A program made the translations under genes and the position numbers. DNA of 64,000 nt from Streptomyces sp. WM6378. GTDB lineage: Bacteria; Actinomycetota; Actinomycetes; Streptomycetales; Streptomycetaceae. Location: the NCBI RefSeq assembly GCF_001279695.1, contig NZ_LGDD01000350.1:1-64000 (forward strand), written 5' to 3'. Below the pieces are notes generated by a model, which saw only the letters and a list, made by a program, of their open reading frames with translations, made no database searches and had not been told where the DNA came from. Of this stretch, positions 9,625 to 18,257 are shown in pieces; the first letter of the stretch is position 1, and each line of letters begins with the position of its first letter.

Positions 9625-10245
9625 GTGACGACGGCACTCGCAGGCAGTCGGCGGTACGCCCACGAGCGGGATCTGGCCGAACTGCAACGTGCGCACGGCC
9701 CCGCGCTGCTGCACTTCCTGCTCGGCCTGACCTACGGCGACCGCCAACGCGCCGAGGACCTCCTCCAGGAGACGCTCGTGCGGGCCTGGCAGCACCCCGA
9801 AGCCTTCGAGGCACCGTACTGCTCGATGCGGCCCTGGCTGTTCACCGTCGCGCGGCGCCTCGCGATCGACGCGCGCCGCAGCCGGCTCGCCCGGCCCACC
9901 GAGGTCGGCGACGAGGTGCTGCGCGCGACGGCGGAGCCCGGCGACCACACCGAGCGCTGCACGGCCGCGCTCGACGTCCGCGCGGCCGTGAAGTCGCTCA
10001 CACCCCAACACCGCGCGGTCCTGGTGCAGTTGTACTTCCGCGGACTGAGCGTGACCGAAGCGGCCGAAGTGCTCGGTGTTCCGCCGGGGACCGTCAAGTC
10101 CCGTTCGTACTACGCCCTGCGTGCGCTGGCACGGGCGCTGCCCGGCTATTCTGCGTCAGGCCCCGAAGGGCTCTCCTCGGCGGGTTCCAGGTCCGCCTCG
10201 GTGAGCAGGGCGAGCAGCGACGGCGCCTCGGCGACCTCCAAGTAG
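9625..10245 (+). CDS. ECF-family RNA polymerase sigma factor
   Basis: A 206-residue sigma-70 family protein. The sigma-2 region contains AEDLLQETLVRAWQ and WLFTVARRLAIDARR; the sigma-4 region contains LTPQHRAVLVQLYFRGLS and the helix-turn-helix VTEAAEVLGVPPGTVKSR. The last ~30 residues are a Ser/Ala/Gly-rich tail with no sigma homology, and their codons lie opposite the small anti-sigma gene (10146-10352), so the 3' ends overlap by 100 bases. The start chosen is the GTG seven bases after GGAAGGGA; GTG 9619 and ATG 9574 are alternatives. It is divergent from the CapA gene across ~265 bases. Confidence 0.88.
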   Translation: MTTALAGSRRYAHERDLAELQRAHGPALLHFLLGLTYGDRQRAEDLLQETLVRAWQHPEAFEAPYCSMRPWLFTVARRLAIDARRSRLARPTEVGDEVLRATAEPGDHTERCTAALDVRAAVKSLTPQHRAVLVQLYFRGLSVTEAAEVLGVPPGTVKSRSYYALRALARALPGYSASGPEGLSSAGSRSASVSRASSDGASATSK

Positions 10246-10352
10246 GCGGTACGGCACGGCGCGCACCGGCGCAGATGCGCGGCGACGGCGCGGTCCTCGC
10301 CGGGCGTGAGAGCGCCGAGCGCGTACGCGCCGAGCAGCTGCCGCACATGCAT
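10146..10352 (-). CDS. small zinc-finger (zf-HC2) anti-sigma-like protein
   Basis: A 68-residue protein consisting almost entirely of an anti-sigma zinc-binding domain: GAYALGALTPGE, then H-x3-C-x2-C in AAHLRRCAPC. No transmembrane helix is present, so it should be cytosolic. A GAGGTG ribosome binding site precedes the ATG. It is convergent with the ECF sigma gene and overlaps its 3' end by 100 bases, which suggests it is the partner and allows antisense RNA control. The short domain-only form differs from the usual membrane-bound RskA type found at 15201-15821. Confidence 0.78.
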   Translation of the reverse strand: MHVRQLLGAYALGALTPGEDRAVAAHLRRCAPCRTAYLEVAEAPSLLALLTEADLEPAEESPSGPDAE

Positions 10353-10474
10353 GAGCACCTCGTGTCTTGTGACGGATCCTGCCCTTCTGGCCACGGCGGG
10401 CACGCGCCCCCGGTTCAATGCTCCCTGGAGCTCCCCGGGAGCGCCGGGACGGTCGATGAAAGAGGCGAGACAGG

Positions 10475-10969
10475 ATGCGTCCGGAGGGAAGTAGCGGGAC
10501 CAGTGGTGGCGAGCTGGTGGTGCCGATGGCATGGATGTACGCCGAGTACATCGCGGATGAATTACTGCGTACCGGCGATCTGATGCCGCCGACGACACTG
10601 GAGTTCCGGGCCGGGCGCAACGCCCTCGCTCTGACGATCTTCCTGTCCGACGGGGCGGCCGACGGGGCCCGGGTGGTGGCCCGGCTGGACGAGTGGAGCT
10701 CGCTCACCGCGGCCGGGCGGCCGTGGCGGGGCTGGGTCTGTTCGCGGCTGCGCCGGCTGGCCGGCGACCAGGAGCAGGGGCCCGATCTGGAGATGGCGCG
10801 AGCCGCCTGGCGGTGGCTGGAGGAGACCGAGCTCCTGGCGACGGATCTGGACGCGGTGGTGCCGGGCGGGGTCGACCCGCACGCGGACGAGGAGGACGAG
10901 CCCCGGGTGTGGACACCGGCCTGGGAACTCGGCCTGCCGCTGGGCCACTTGGCGATCCATCTGTTCTGA
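10475..10969 (+). CDS. conserved-looking hypothetical protein
   Basis: A 164-residue soluble protein with good G/C codon bias and a ribosome binding site (GAGGCGAGACAGG before the ATG). It is acidic, rich in Trp and Leu, with a Glu/Asp-rich stretch (DEEDEPRVW) near the C-terminus and no signal peptide or membrane helix. I recognise no family. It is divergent from the small anti-sigma gene (122-base gap) and convergent with the sensor kinase gene. Its origin from a streptomycete-specific family is only an impression. Confidence 0.65.
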   Translation: MRPEGSSGTSGGELVVPMAWMYAEYIADELLRTGDLMPPTTLEFRAGRNALALTIFLSDGAADGARVVARLDEWSSLTAAGRPWRGWVCSRLRRLAGDQEQGPDLEMARAAWRWLEETELLATDLDAVVPGGVDPHADEEDEPRVWTPAWELGLPLGHLAIHLF

Positions 10970-10991
10970 GCCGACCGCCTCTGACGGGACA

Positions 10992-12173
10992 TCAACTGTG
11001 CACTCCAGCACGGTATTTGGGGATCCGCGCCGTCACCTTCATGCCCGCTCCGACACCGGTCTCGATGACCAGGCCGTACGCGTCGCCGTACACCTGCCGC
11101 AGCCGTTCGTCGACGTTGAGCAGGCCGATGCCGCCCGACGGGCCGCCGTCGCCGCGCAGGATGCGGCGCAGTTGCTCGGGGTCCATGCCCGCGCCGTCGT
11201 CCTCGATGACGACCTCGGCCTCGTTGCCGGCGTCCAGGGCGCTGATGGTGATGCGACCCGCCGTGGCGGCACCCTCGATGCCGTGCTTGACGGCGTTCTC
11301 GATGAGCGGCTGGAGGCAGAGGAACGGCAGGGCGACCGGGAGGACCTCGGGCGCCACCTGAAGGGTGACCGAGAGCCGGTCGCCGAAGCGGGCGCGCACC
11401 AGGGCCAAGTACTGGTCGATGGAGTGGAGTTCGTCGGCGAGCGTGGTGAAGTCGCCGTGCCGGCGGAACGAGTAGCGGGTGAAGTCGGCGAATTCCAGGA
11501 GGAGTTCACGGGCCCGGTCCGGGTCGGTCCGCACGAAGGAGGCGATCGCGGCGAGCGAGTTGAAGATGAAGTGCGGGGAGATCTGGGCGCGCAAGGCCTT
11601 GATCTCGGCTTCGATCAGACGGGTGCGGGATCGGTCCAGTTCGGCGAGCTCCAGCTGTACGGAGACCCAGCGGCCGACCTCGCCCGCCGCGCGCGCGAGC
11701 ACCGCCGACTCGCGGGGCGCGTACGCGACCAGGGTGCCCAGCACCCGGTGGTCCACGGTCAGCGGGACGGCCACCGCCCAGCGCAGCGGGCAGTCCAGGT
11801 CGTCGCAGGACAGCGCGAACGCCTTGTCACGGCCGGTGTCGAGCAACGCCCTCACCTGGTCCATGACGTGGACGCTGTGGTGCTGCTCCCCCGCCCCGTC
11901 CCAGGTCAGGATGGTGTCGCGGTCGGTGAGGCAGAGCGCGTCGGTGCCGAGCAGCGAGCGAAGACCGCGGGCCGACTTGCGGGCCGCCTCACTGGTGAGC
12001 CCGGCGCGCAGCGGGGGCGCGGCGAGCGAGGCGGTGTGCAGGGTCTCGAAGGTGGCGTGTTCGACGGGGGTGCCGACATCGCTGGTACGCCCCTGGCGCG
12101 CGGCTCGCCGGCCGAGCAGGAATCCGGCGGCGGCGAGCAGCGGGCCGAGGAAGAGCAGGGCGGCCAGGGTCAT
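10992..12173 (-). CDS. LytS/YehU-type sensor histidine kinase
   Basis: A 393-residue kinase with one N-terminal membrane helix (residues 3-22), a GAF-like sensor region (about 50-170, with a CDDLDC pair that could bind a ligand or metal), a His_kinase domain with phospho-acceptor H201 in QISPHFIFNSL, and an ATPase domain (PLIENAVKHGIE, DDGAGM, GIGLLNVDERL). The short membrane part differs from LytS, which has several helices. The ATG overlaps the stop of the symporter gene (ATGA), and the LytTR regulator heads the same operon, so the kinase, regulator and transporter probably form one nutrient-sensing unit. Confidence 0.9.
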   Translation of the reverse strand: MTLAALLFLGPLLAAAGFLLGRRAARQGRTSDVGTPVEHATFETLHTASLAAPPLRAGLTSEAARKSARGLRSLLGTDALCLTDRDTILTWDGAGEQHHSVHVMDQVRALLDTGRDKAFALSCDDLDCPLRWAVAVPLTVDHRVLGTLVAYAPRESAVLARAAGEVGRWVSVQLELAELDRSRTRLIEAEIKALRAQISPHFIFNSLAAIASFVRTDPDRARELLLEFADFTRYSFRRHGDFTTLADELHSIDQYLALVRARFGDRLSVTLQVAPEVLPVALPFLCLQPLIENAVKHGIEGAATAGRITISALDAGNEAEVVIEDDGAGMDPEQLRRILRGDGGPSGGIGLLNVDERLRQVYGDAYGLVIETGVGAGMKVTARIPKYRAGVHS

Positions 12174-13849
12174 CGGTGGGCTCCTCCGTGGCGGGCCAGG
12201 GCCTCGGGCAGATGGAAGCGGGTCATGGCGGCGTTCGTGCCCGCCGGGACGCGGCCCGGCGTCGCGAGCGACACCCCGATCATGGCGAGGAAGCCGACGG
12301 GCACGGACCACACGGCGGGCCAGGCGAGCAACGCGTGCAGCAGGCCGGGCGGGGCCGCCCCGAGGACGGTGGCGGCGACGGCGACCAGCGCCGACCCGCC
12401 CCCGAGGACCAGCCCGGCGGCCGCTCCCGGCGGGGTCAGCCCCCGCCACCAGATGCCGAGCACGAGCAGCGGGCAGAACGAGGAGGCCGACACCGCGAAC
12501 GCCATTCCCACCGCGTCGGCCACCGGCACCCCGCTGACGAGCAGCGCGCCGACCAGCGGCACGGAGATCGCGAGCGGCGTCGCGAGGCGGAAGTGGCGTA
12601 CGCCGCGCGAGGGCAGCACGTCCTGGGTGAGGACTCCGGCGACCGCCATGGTGAGCCCGGAGGCGGTGGACAGGAACGCGGCGAACGCGCCGCCCGCGAC
12701 CAGCGCGCCGAGCAGATCGCCGCCGGTGCCGCCGACGAGCCGCTCGGGCAGGAGCAGTACGGCCGCGTCGGCGTCGCCGGTGAGGGCGAGTTCGGGGGCG
12801 TACAGGCGGCCCAACGCCCCGTAGACGGGCGGCAGCAGGTAGAACGCGCCGATCAGGGCGAGGACGACGACGGTCGCACGGCGGGCCTCGCGGCCGCCCG
12901 GGCTGGTGTAGAAGCGGACGACGACGTGGGGCAGGCCCATGGTGCCGAGGAACGTCGCCACGATCAGCCCGTACGTGGCGTACAGGGGGTGTTCGGTGCG
13001 GGCTGCGCTGCCCGGGACACGGGTCGCGTCGGCGAGGGCGAGCCGGGTGCCGGCTTCGACGCGGTGCTCGCCCGGCGGGAGCGTCAGCGCCTCGCCGTCG
13101 TGGCGGCGGCCGTCGACGGTGCCGCTCGCGCGGACCGGGAAGGGTTCGGTGAGGCGCAGGGTCAGGGTGTCGGCGAAGCGGACGGTCTGCTGGTGGCGCA
13201 GCGCGGCCGGTTCGTCGTAGACGGGACGCGGCGCGCCGTCGCCCTGCCAGGCGAGGACCAGGAAGAACACGGGTATGAGCAGCGCGGTCAGCTTCAGCCA
13301 GTACTGGAAGGCCTGCACGAACGTGATGGAGCGCATGCCGCCGGCGGCGACCGCGAGGACCACGACGGCCGCGACGAGGACCGGCCCAAGCCAGCCCGGA
13401 GCGCCGGTCAGGATCTTCAACGTCAGCCCCGCGCCCTGGAGTTGGGGAACCAGGTACAGCCAGCCCGCGCCGACCACGAACACGCTCACCAGGCGGCGCA
13501 CGGCCCGGGATTCGAGCCGCCCCTCGGCGAAGTCGGGCAGCGTGTACGCGCCCGAGCGGCGCAGCGGGGCCGCGACGAAAAGGAGCAGCACGAGGTATCC
13601 GGCGGTGTAGCCGACCGGGTACCAGAGCATGTCCGGGCCCTGCACCAGGACGAGCCCCGCGATGCCGAGGAAGGAGGCGGCGGAGAGGTACTCGCCGCTG
13701 ATGGCGGCCGCGTTCAGGCCCGGCCCGACCGTGCGCGAGGCGACGTAGAAGTCGGAAGTGGTGCGCGAGATGCGCAGGCCGAACCCGCCGACGAGGACGG
13801 TGGCGAGCACGACGGCGGTGACCGCGACCACGGCGTACGTCTGGCTCAC
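12170..13849 (-). CDS. sodium/solute symporter (SSS family, acetate/pyruvate-type)
   Basis: A 559-residue transporter with about 13 predicted membrane helices. Family features include SDFYVASRTVGPGLNAAAISGEYLSAASFLG in helix 2 and GGMRSITFVQAFQYW. It resembles ActP-type monocarboxylate symporters. An extra soluble loop of about 100 residues (about 225-315, after LAWQGDG) is inserted between helices. The GTG start overlaps the DUF485 gene stop, and the end overlaps the kinase start, which indicates translational coupling. Substrate is inferred from context only: small carboxylates are likely because DUF485 partners and LytS/LytTR control occur with such carriers. Confidence 0.88.
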   Translation of the reverse strand: MSQTYAVVAVTAVVLATVLVGGFGLRISRTTSDFYVASRTVGPGLNAAAISGEYLSAASFLGIAGLVLVQGPDMLWYPVGYTAGYLVLLLFVAAPLRRSGAYTLPDFAEGRLESRAVRRLVSVFVVGAGWLYLVPQLQGAGLTLKILTGAPGWLGPVLVAAVVVLAVAAGGMRSITFVQAFQYWLKLTALLIPVFFLVLAWQGDGAPRPVYDEPAALRHQQTVRFADTLTLRLTEPFPVRASGTVDGRRHDGEALTLPPGEHRVEAGTRLALADATRVPGSAARTEHPLYATYGLIVATFLGTMGLPHVVVRFYTSPGGREARRATVVVLALIGAFYLLPPVYGALGRLYAPELALTGDADAAVLLLPERLVGGTGGDLLGALVAGGAFAAFLSTASGLTMAVAGVLTQDVLPSRGVRHFRLATPLAISVPLVGALLVSGVPVADAVGMAFAVSASSFCPLLVLGIWWRGLTPPGAAAGLVLGGGSALVAVAATVLGAAPPGLLHALLAWPAVWSVPVGFLAMIGVSLATPGRVPAGTNAAMTRFHLPEALARHGGAHR

Positions 13850-14298
13850 GGTGCGGGGCGGCGTTCCGTCGGGGGACCCGGCGTCGCGCGGCTTTCCGCC
13901 GCGCCAACTCTCGCCGAATGGACGCCTGTTGGGAGCTCTTCCGTCGGCCGGTCGGCGACCAGGCGGGCGAAGTCGCGTTCGTTGCGCTCGGCGGTGCGCA
14001 CGTACCACCAGGCGATGAGGCCGAGCGGCCCGTAGACGGCGAAGCCGAGCACGCACCAGGTGACGGCGTCGTCGTCCAGGGCGCGGAAGGCGAGCGGCAG
14101 GGTGGCGACGGTGAGGGCGAGCACGCCGAACCCGCTGAGCGCGGCGCGGAGTTGGCCGCGCATCAGGGAGCGCACATAGGCGCCGCCGAGCGCGGTCTGC
14201 TCGTCGATTTCGCACTGGGCGCGGTGGCGCGGCAGCGGGCGGACCCGCCTCGGCTCCCCCGTGACCGTCTCGCGCCGCGCGGCCTGCTCCGGTGACAT
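13846..14298 (-). CDS. DUF485-like small membrane partner of the symporter
   Basis: A 150-residue protein with a soluble N-terminal region, two membrane helices (about 50-72 and 80-98), the WWYVRTAERNERDF motif that matches the helix-2 end of DUF485 proteins, and a charged tail. DUF485 proteins are encoded immediately upstream of ActP-type symporters and probably assist them. The ATG at 14298 follows no strong ribosome binding site but sits 44 bases after the response-regulator stop. Its stop codon overlaps the symporter GTG start. Confidence 0.78.
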   Translation of the reverse strand: MSPEQAARRETVTGEPRRVRPLPRHRAQCEIDEQTALGGAYVRSLMRGQLRAALSGFGVLALTVATLPLAFRALDDDAVTWCVLGFAVYGPLGLIAWWYVRTAERNERDFARLVADRPTEELPTGVHSARVGAAESRATPGPPTERRPAP

Positions 14299-14342
14299 GG
14301 CGCGGAGTGTACGCAGCTGATCACCGCTCGGGGAAGGCCAGG

Positions 14343-15089
14343 TCAGCGGCTGGTGCGGCGCAGGAGGCGGTCCCGTACCGTGCGGGCGTGGCGCCGGCTG
14401 ACGGGAAGTTCGGCGTCGCCGACCCGCACGCTCATGCTGCCCGCGTCCAGGCGGAGTTCGTCGATCCGGTCGAGCGCGACGAGGTGGCTGCGGTGGATCC
14501 GGACGAAGCCGCGGCTGCGCCAGCGCTCCTCCAGGGTGGACAGCGGGATCCGCACGAGGTGGCTGCCGCGGGCGGTGTGCAGCCGGGCGTAGTCGCCCTG
14601 GGCCTCGGCGTACACGATGTCGGCGACGAGCAGGAAGCGGGTGACGCCGCCCAGTTCGACGGGTATCTGGTCCGGCCCCTGGACGCTCGCGCCGCGGTCG
14701 CCGACCAGCTCGGCGACCCGGCGGACCGCTTCCGCGAGCCGCTCGCCGCGCACCGGTTTGAGGACGTAGTCGACGGCCTTGAGGTCGAAGGCCTGGACGG
14801 CGAAGCCCTCGTGGGCGGTGACGAAGACGATCAGCGGCGGGCGGGCGAACCCGGCGAGCAGGCGGGCGATGTCGAGTCCGGTGAGCCCGGCCATGTGGAT
14901 GTCGAGGAAGACCACGTCGATGCCGCGCTCGCCGTCCTCCCCCGCTTCGAGGGCCGCTCCGATGAGCCGCAGCGCCTCGGTGGCGCTGGTGGCCCCTTCG
15001 GCCGAGCGGATCCGGGAGTCGGAGCGCAGCAGGTAGAGGAGCTCTTCGAGGGCGGGGGCTTCGTCGTCGACCGCCAGTACGCGCAGCAT
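14343..15089 (-). CDS. LytTR-family response regulator
   Basis: A 248-residue regulator. The receiver domain has acidic residues in VDDE, phospho-acceptor Asp in VVFLDIHM, T in FVTAHEG and K in VLKPVR. The LytTR DNA-binding domain follows from about residue 145 (DIVYAEAQGDYARLHT; GFVRIHRSHLVALDRI). A TAGACT -10-like box (15098-15103) ends eight bases before the ATG, with no ribosome binding site, so the mRNA is probably leaderless. It heads the four-gene operon ending with the cognate kinase. LytTR proteins commonly activate the linked transporter gene. Confidence 0.92.
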   Translation of the reverse strand: MLRVLAVDDEAPALEELLYLLRSDSRIRSAEGATSATEALRLIGAALEAGEDGERGIDVVFLDIHMAGLTGLDIARLLAGFARPPLIVFVTAHEGFAVQAFDLKAVDYVLKPVRGERLAEAVRRVAELVGDRGASVQGPDQIPVELGGVTRFLLVADIVYAEAQGDYARLHTARGSHLVRIPLSTLEERWRSRGFVRIHRSHLVALDRIDELRLDAGSMSVRVGDAELPVSRRHARTVRDRLLRRTSR

Positions 15090-15200
15090 GGGGCCGGAGT
15101 CTAGGGTCTGTCCGGCGCGCCGCGACCCGCCGGACTCCTCCTGGGCGTGGGATACCGGTGTGTCTTGAGTGTTCGGGCCGGTTTCTCCGTACCTGACGGC

Positions 15201-15821
15201 ATGAGTTCGCCGCAGATCCACGAGGACGTCGGGGCCTATGCCCTCGGCGTGCTCGGTGCCGCCGAGACCTTCCACTTCGAGGAGCATCTCGTCGGATGCG
15301 CCGCGTGCAGACGGCTGTTGACCGAGTTCGGGAGCGTGACGGCGCTGCTGGCCGCGTATGCCGAGGACGGGGCGATGCCGGCAGGACCGGTCTCGCCGGA
15401 GGTGCTGCACCGGATGCTGGGCGCGGTGGCCGAGCGGCGTCGGCGCGGCCGCACCCTGCGGATCGCGCTGCTGGCCGCGGCCGGGGTCCTCGTGGTGGGC
15501 GGGATCGGCGTCGTCCTGGCGCCGGCGGCCCCGCCATGGCAGGTGGCCTCGCACGCGCCCGGGGTGACGGCGTCGCTGGTGACCGCGCCCAAGGAGTGGG
15601 GCACCGATGTGGAGCTCGGCCTCGCGGGCGCGGCGCCCGTCTCGTGCACCCTGGTCGCCGTGGGCCGGGACGGCACGGAACAGACGGTGGCGACCTGGGC
15701 GGACCGGGGCGGGCAGCCGGTGCGGATGCGGGGCGCGGCGGCGCTGGCGCAGAACGCCATCGCCCGGTTCGAGGTACGGGCCGCCGACGGGACCCGCCTT
15801 GCGACGATCACGCCCCGGTGA
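15201..15821 (+). CDS. RskA-like membrane anti-sigma factor
   Basis: A 206-residue protein. The N-terminal zinc-binding anti-sigma domain has EDVGAYALGVL and H-x3-C-x2-C (EEHLVGCAAC), one membrane helix follows (about 92-114), and a C-terminal extracytoplasmic beta-domain resembles RskA. It should hold an ECF sigma factor at the membrane. No sigma gene adjoins it; the nearest is at 9625-10245. It is divergent from the LytTR regulator (111 bases between starts) and convergent with the Fpg/Nei gene. Confidence 0.85.
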   Translation: MSSPQIHEDVGAYALGVLGAAETFHFEEHLVGCAACRRLLTEFGSVTALLAAYAEDGAMPAGPVSPEVLHRMLGAVAERRRRGRTLRIALLAAAGVLVVGGIGVVLAPAAPPWQVASHAPGVTASLVTAPKEWGTDVELGLAGAAPVSCTLVAVGRDGTEQTVATWADRGGQPVRMRGAAALAQNAIARFEVRAADGTRLATITPR

Positions 15822-15842
15822 GCCGGGGCCGTCCAACGGGCG

Positions 15843-16703
15843 CTACTTGAGGAGCTTCGACATGCGCCGGTCGGCGAGGATCTTGCCGCCCGTCTGGCAG
15901 GTCGCGCAGTACTGGAGGGAGGAGTCGGCGAACGACACCTCGCGAACCGTGTCGCCGCAGACCGGACAGGGCTGCCCGGTCCTGCCGTGTACGCGCAGCC
16001 CGCTCTTCTTCTCGGCCTTGAGGCGGCCCGCCGCGAGGCCGTGCGAGCGCTCCACCGCTTGAGTCAAGGTCGCGCGCATCGCCTCGTAGAGCGTGGTGAT
16101 CTCGTCGTCGGTGAGGTGGGCGACCGGCTTGAAGGGCGACATCTTCGCCACGTGCAGGATTTCGTCGCTGTACGCGTTCCCGATCCCCGCGATGAGGGAC
16201 TGGTCGCGCAGCGCGCCCTTGAGCCGGCGCCGCTCGCCCGCGAGCAGGGCCGCGAAGTCGTCGCGGCCGAAGCCGGGGGCCAGCGGGTCGGGGCCGAGCC
16301 TGGCGATGCCCGGGACCTCGGACGCGTCGTGGACAAGGTAGGCGGCGAGGCTTTTGCGGGTGCCCGCCTCGGTGAGGTCGAAGCCCGCGCCGTCGACCAG
16401 CGTCACCCGCAGCGCGAGCGGCCCCTTGCCGGGTTTCGGCGGGGCGGTCGGCAGCGTGTCGTACCAGCGCAGCCAGCCCGCGCGGGCGAGGTGGACGCAC
16501 AGGTGAAGACCGTCGGCGTCGATGTCGAGGAACTTGCCGTGCCGGGCGACACCGGTGACGGCGCGCCCGGCCAGGGCGGTGTACGGCGGGTCGTACGTCT
16601 TCAGGACGCTGATCGCGACGGGCAGGGCGCTCGCGATCTCCCGGCCGACCAGGTGATCGGAGAGGAAGTCCCGCAGGGCCTCGACCTCGGGCAGTTCCGG
16701 CAT
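15843..16703 (-). CDS. Fpg/Nei-family DNA glycosylase
   Basis: A 286-residue base-excision repair enzyme. The mature N-terminus PELPEVE supplies the catalytic Pro2 and Glu3. The helix-two-turn-helix region contains QSLIAGIGNAYSDEILH, and the C-terminal zinc finger is C-x2-C-x16-C-x2-C (CPVCGD ... CATC). It should remove oxidised bases and cut the strand by beta-elimination. It ends 21 bases from the convergent anti-sigma gene. The exact choice between MutM and Nei-type specificity cannot be made from motifs, so no symbol is given. Confidence 0.9.
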   Translation of the reverse strand: MPELPEVEALRDFLSDHLVGREIASALPVAISVLKTYDPPYTALAGRAVTGVARHGKFLDIDADGLHLCVHLARAGWLRWYDTLPTAPPKPGKGPLALRVTLVDGAGFDLTEAGTRKSLAAYLVHDASEVPGIARLGPDPLAPGFGRDDFAALLAGERRRLKGALRDQSLIAGIGNAYSDEILHVAKMSPFKPVAHLTDDEITTLYEAMRATLTQAVERSHGLAAGRLKAEKKSGLRVHGRTGQPCPVCGDTVREVSFADSSLQYCATCQTGGKILADRRMSKLLK

Positions 16704-16732
16704 ACGTACCAGGGTGCACCGGCCGCGCGGGC

Positions 16733-18067
16733 TCAGCGAGCCGCGCTCGCCCCGATGAGGTCCGCCAGGTCCTGCCCGAAGGACTCGGCGAGCCGGTCCA
16801 GGTCGGGCACGGCCTTGCCGTCGGCCACCAGGCCTATGTGGACGCGGCCGCCGTACGTGGACAGCGCGATCGCCAGGGACTGGCCCCGGGCGAGCGGCGC
16901 CATCGGGTAGATCGCGCGCAGCGGGCAGCCGCCGAGCGAGAGCTGGGAGCGGGGCAGCGGCACACTGGTGACGAGCACGTCGAAGAGGATGCGGGCCGCG
17001 TTCCCGGCGAGCGGCGCCCCGAACCGGTGCGCAAGGGGCGGCAGTTGGTCGGCGAGCAGGGCGACGGCTCCGGCTCCCCGCCCGGGCCCCGCCGCCTTGT
17101 TGCGGTCCATGGCGGTGCGCACGGCGGCGAGCCGGGCCAGCGGGTCGGGCTCGGCGACCGGCAGGCCGAGCAGATACGCGGAGAGCTTGTTGCCGGAGCC
17201 GGGCGGGGCGCCCGGGCGGCGGCGCGAGACGGGGACCAGGGCGCGCGGTTCGGCGCCCGGGATGCTTGAGTCGCGCTCCAGGAGCCAGCGGCGCAGCCCA
17301 CCCGCGACGACGGCGAGGAGCACGTCGTTGGCGGTGCCGCCCTCGGCCCTGCGCACCCGCTGGACGTCCTCGTGGTCGAGTACGGCCGTGGCGAGGCGGC
17401 GGGTGCCGCTGGAGTCGGCGGCGAGCGCGGAGCCCGCGCCGAGTTCGAGGCGGCTGGCCCGCATCACGGAGGCGCCGATGCCCACGGCCCGGGTGAGCTC
17501 GCCGACCCGGTCGCGGGCGAAGCCGGCGACCTGGCGGGGGCCCGGCAGCCAGGAGCGGGGCGGCACGGGGCGCCGGCGCCGGGCGCTCGGGGCGGCGAGC
17601 TGGTCGAGGATGCCCGCGCCGATGGCGACCGCGCGCATGCCGTCGGCGAGCGCGTGATGCAGCTTCACCAGGACCGCGAAGGCGCCGTCGTCCTCGCCGG
17701 TCAGGACGTACATCCGCCACGGCGGCAGGCCGCGCTCAAGCGGACGCTCCATCAGCTCCCCTGCCACCCGGGCGGATTCGGCCCGGAAGTCGCCTGCGGG
17801 CAGGCGCACCCTGCGAACGTGGCGGCGTACGTCGAAGTCCTTGTCGGCGACCCAGGCCGCGCCGCCGACGGGCAGCCACACGCCGCGTACGCACATCCGC
17901 AGCCGCGGGATGGCTGCGGCGCGCTCGGCGAGGAGTTCGAGGATCTGCCCGCCGTCGGTGCCGGGGAGCGGGTCGAAGTGTGCGAGCGCACCCAGGTGCA
18001 TGGGGTGCTCCGCCGATTCGAGGTGCCAGAACGCCAGATCAAGAGGTGCCAGCAGCTCACTGCTCAA
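16733..18067 (-). CDS. wax ester synthase / diacylglycerol acyltransferase (WS/DGAT)
   Basis: A 444-residue acyl-CoA-dependent acyltransferase. The active-site motif HHxxxDG is present as HHALADG (H137 to G143), with the N-terminal DLAFWHLE region and NDVLLAVVAG typical of the family. It should esterify diacylglycerol or long-chain alcohols to make storage lipid. The TTG start is supported by GAGGA five bases upstream. It lies 29 bases upstream of the glycosylase gene on the same strand. The 190-base region before it contains an A/T-rich promoter-like patch at 18150-18200. Confidence 0.9.
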   Translation of the reverse strand: MSSELLAPLDLAFWHLESAEHPMHLGALAHFDPLPGTDGGQILELLAERAAAIPRLRMCVRGVWLPVGGAAWVADKDFDVRRHVRRVRLPAGDFRAESARVAGELMERPLERGLPPWRMYVLTGEDDGAFAVLVKLHHALADGMRAVAIGAGILDQLAAPSARRRRPVPPRSWLPGPRQVAGFARDRVGELTRAVGIGASVMRASRLELGAGSALAADSSGTRRLATAVLDHEDVQRVRRAEGGTANDVLLAVVAGGLRRWLLERDSSIPGAEPRALVPVSRRRPGAPPGSGNKLSAYLLGLPVAEPDPLARLAAVRTAMDRNKAAGPGRGAGAVALLADQLPPLAHRFGAPLAGNAARILFDVLVTSVPLPRSQLSLGGCPLRAIYPMAPLARGQSLAIALSTYGGRVHIGLVADGKAVPDLDRLAESFGQDLADLIGASAAR

Positions 18068-18257
18068 GGAGTCCTCGTGTCAGTCGGAGGCCGGTCGGGC
18101 GGCAACGGTGCCGCCCGTACAGAGTGAGCAGTGAAACCCCCGCGAACGGTTACGGTCAAGTAATGAGTTGTTACGTTTGGTTACCGCCAAGTATTGATCA
18201 ATTCCCGCTCAGGCGTTGTTCCCCGGCCGGACACCGAGCGTCGGCACCCGCCCCTTT

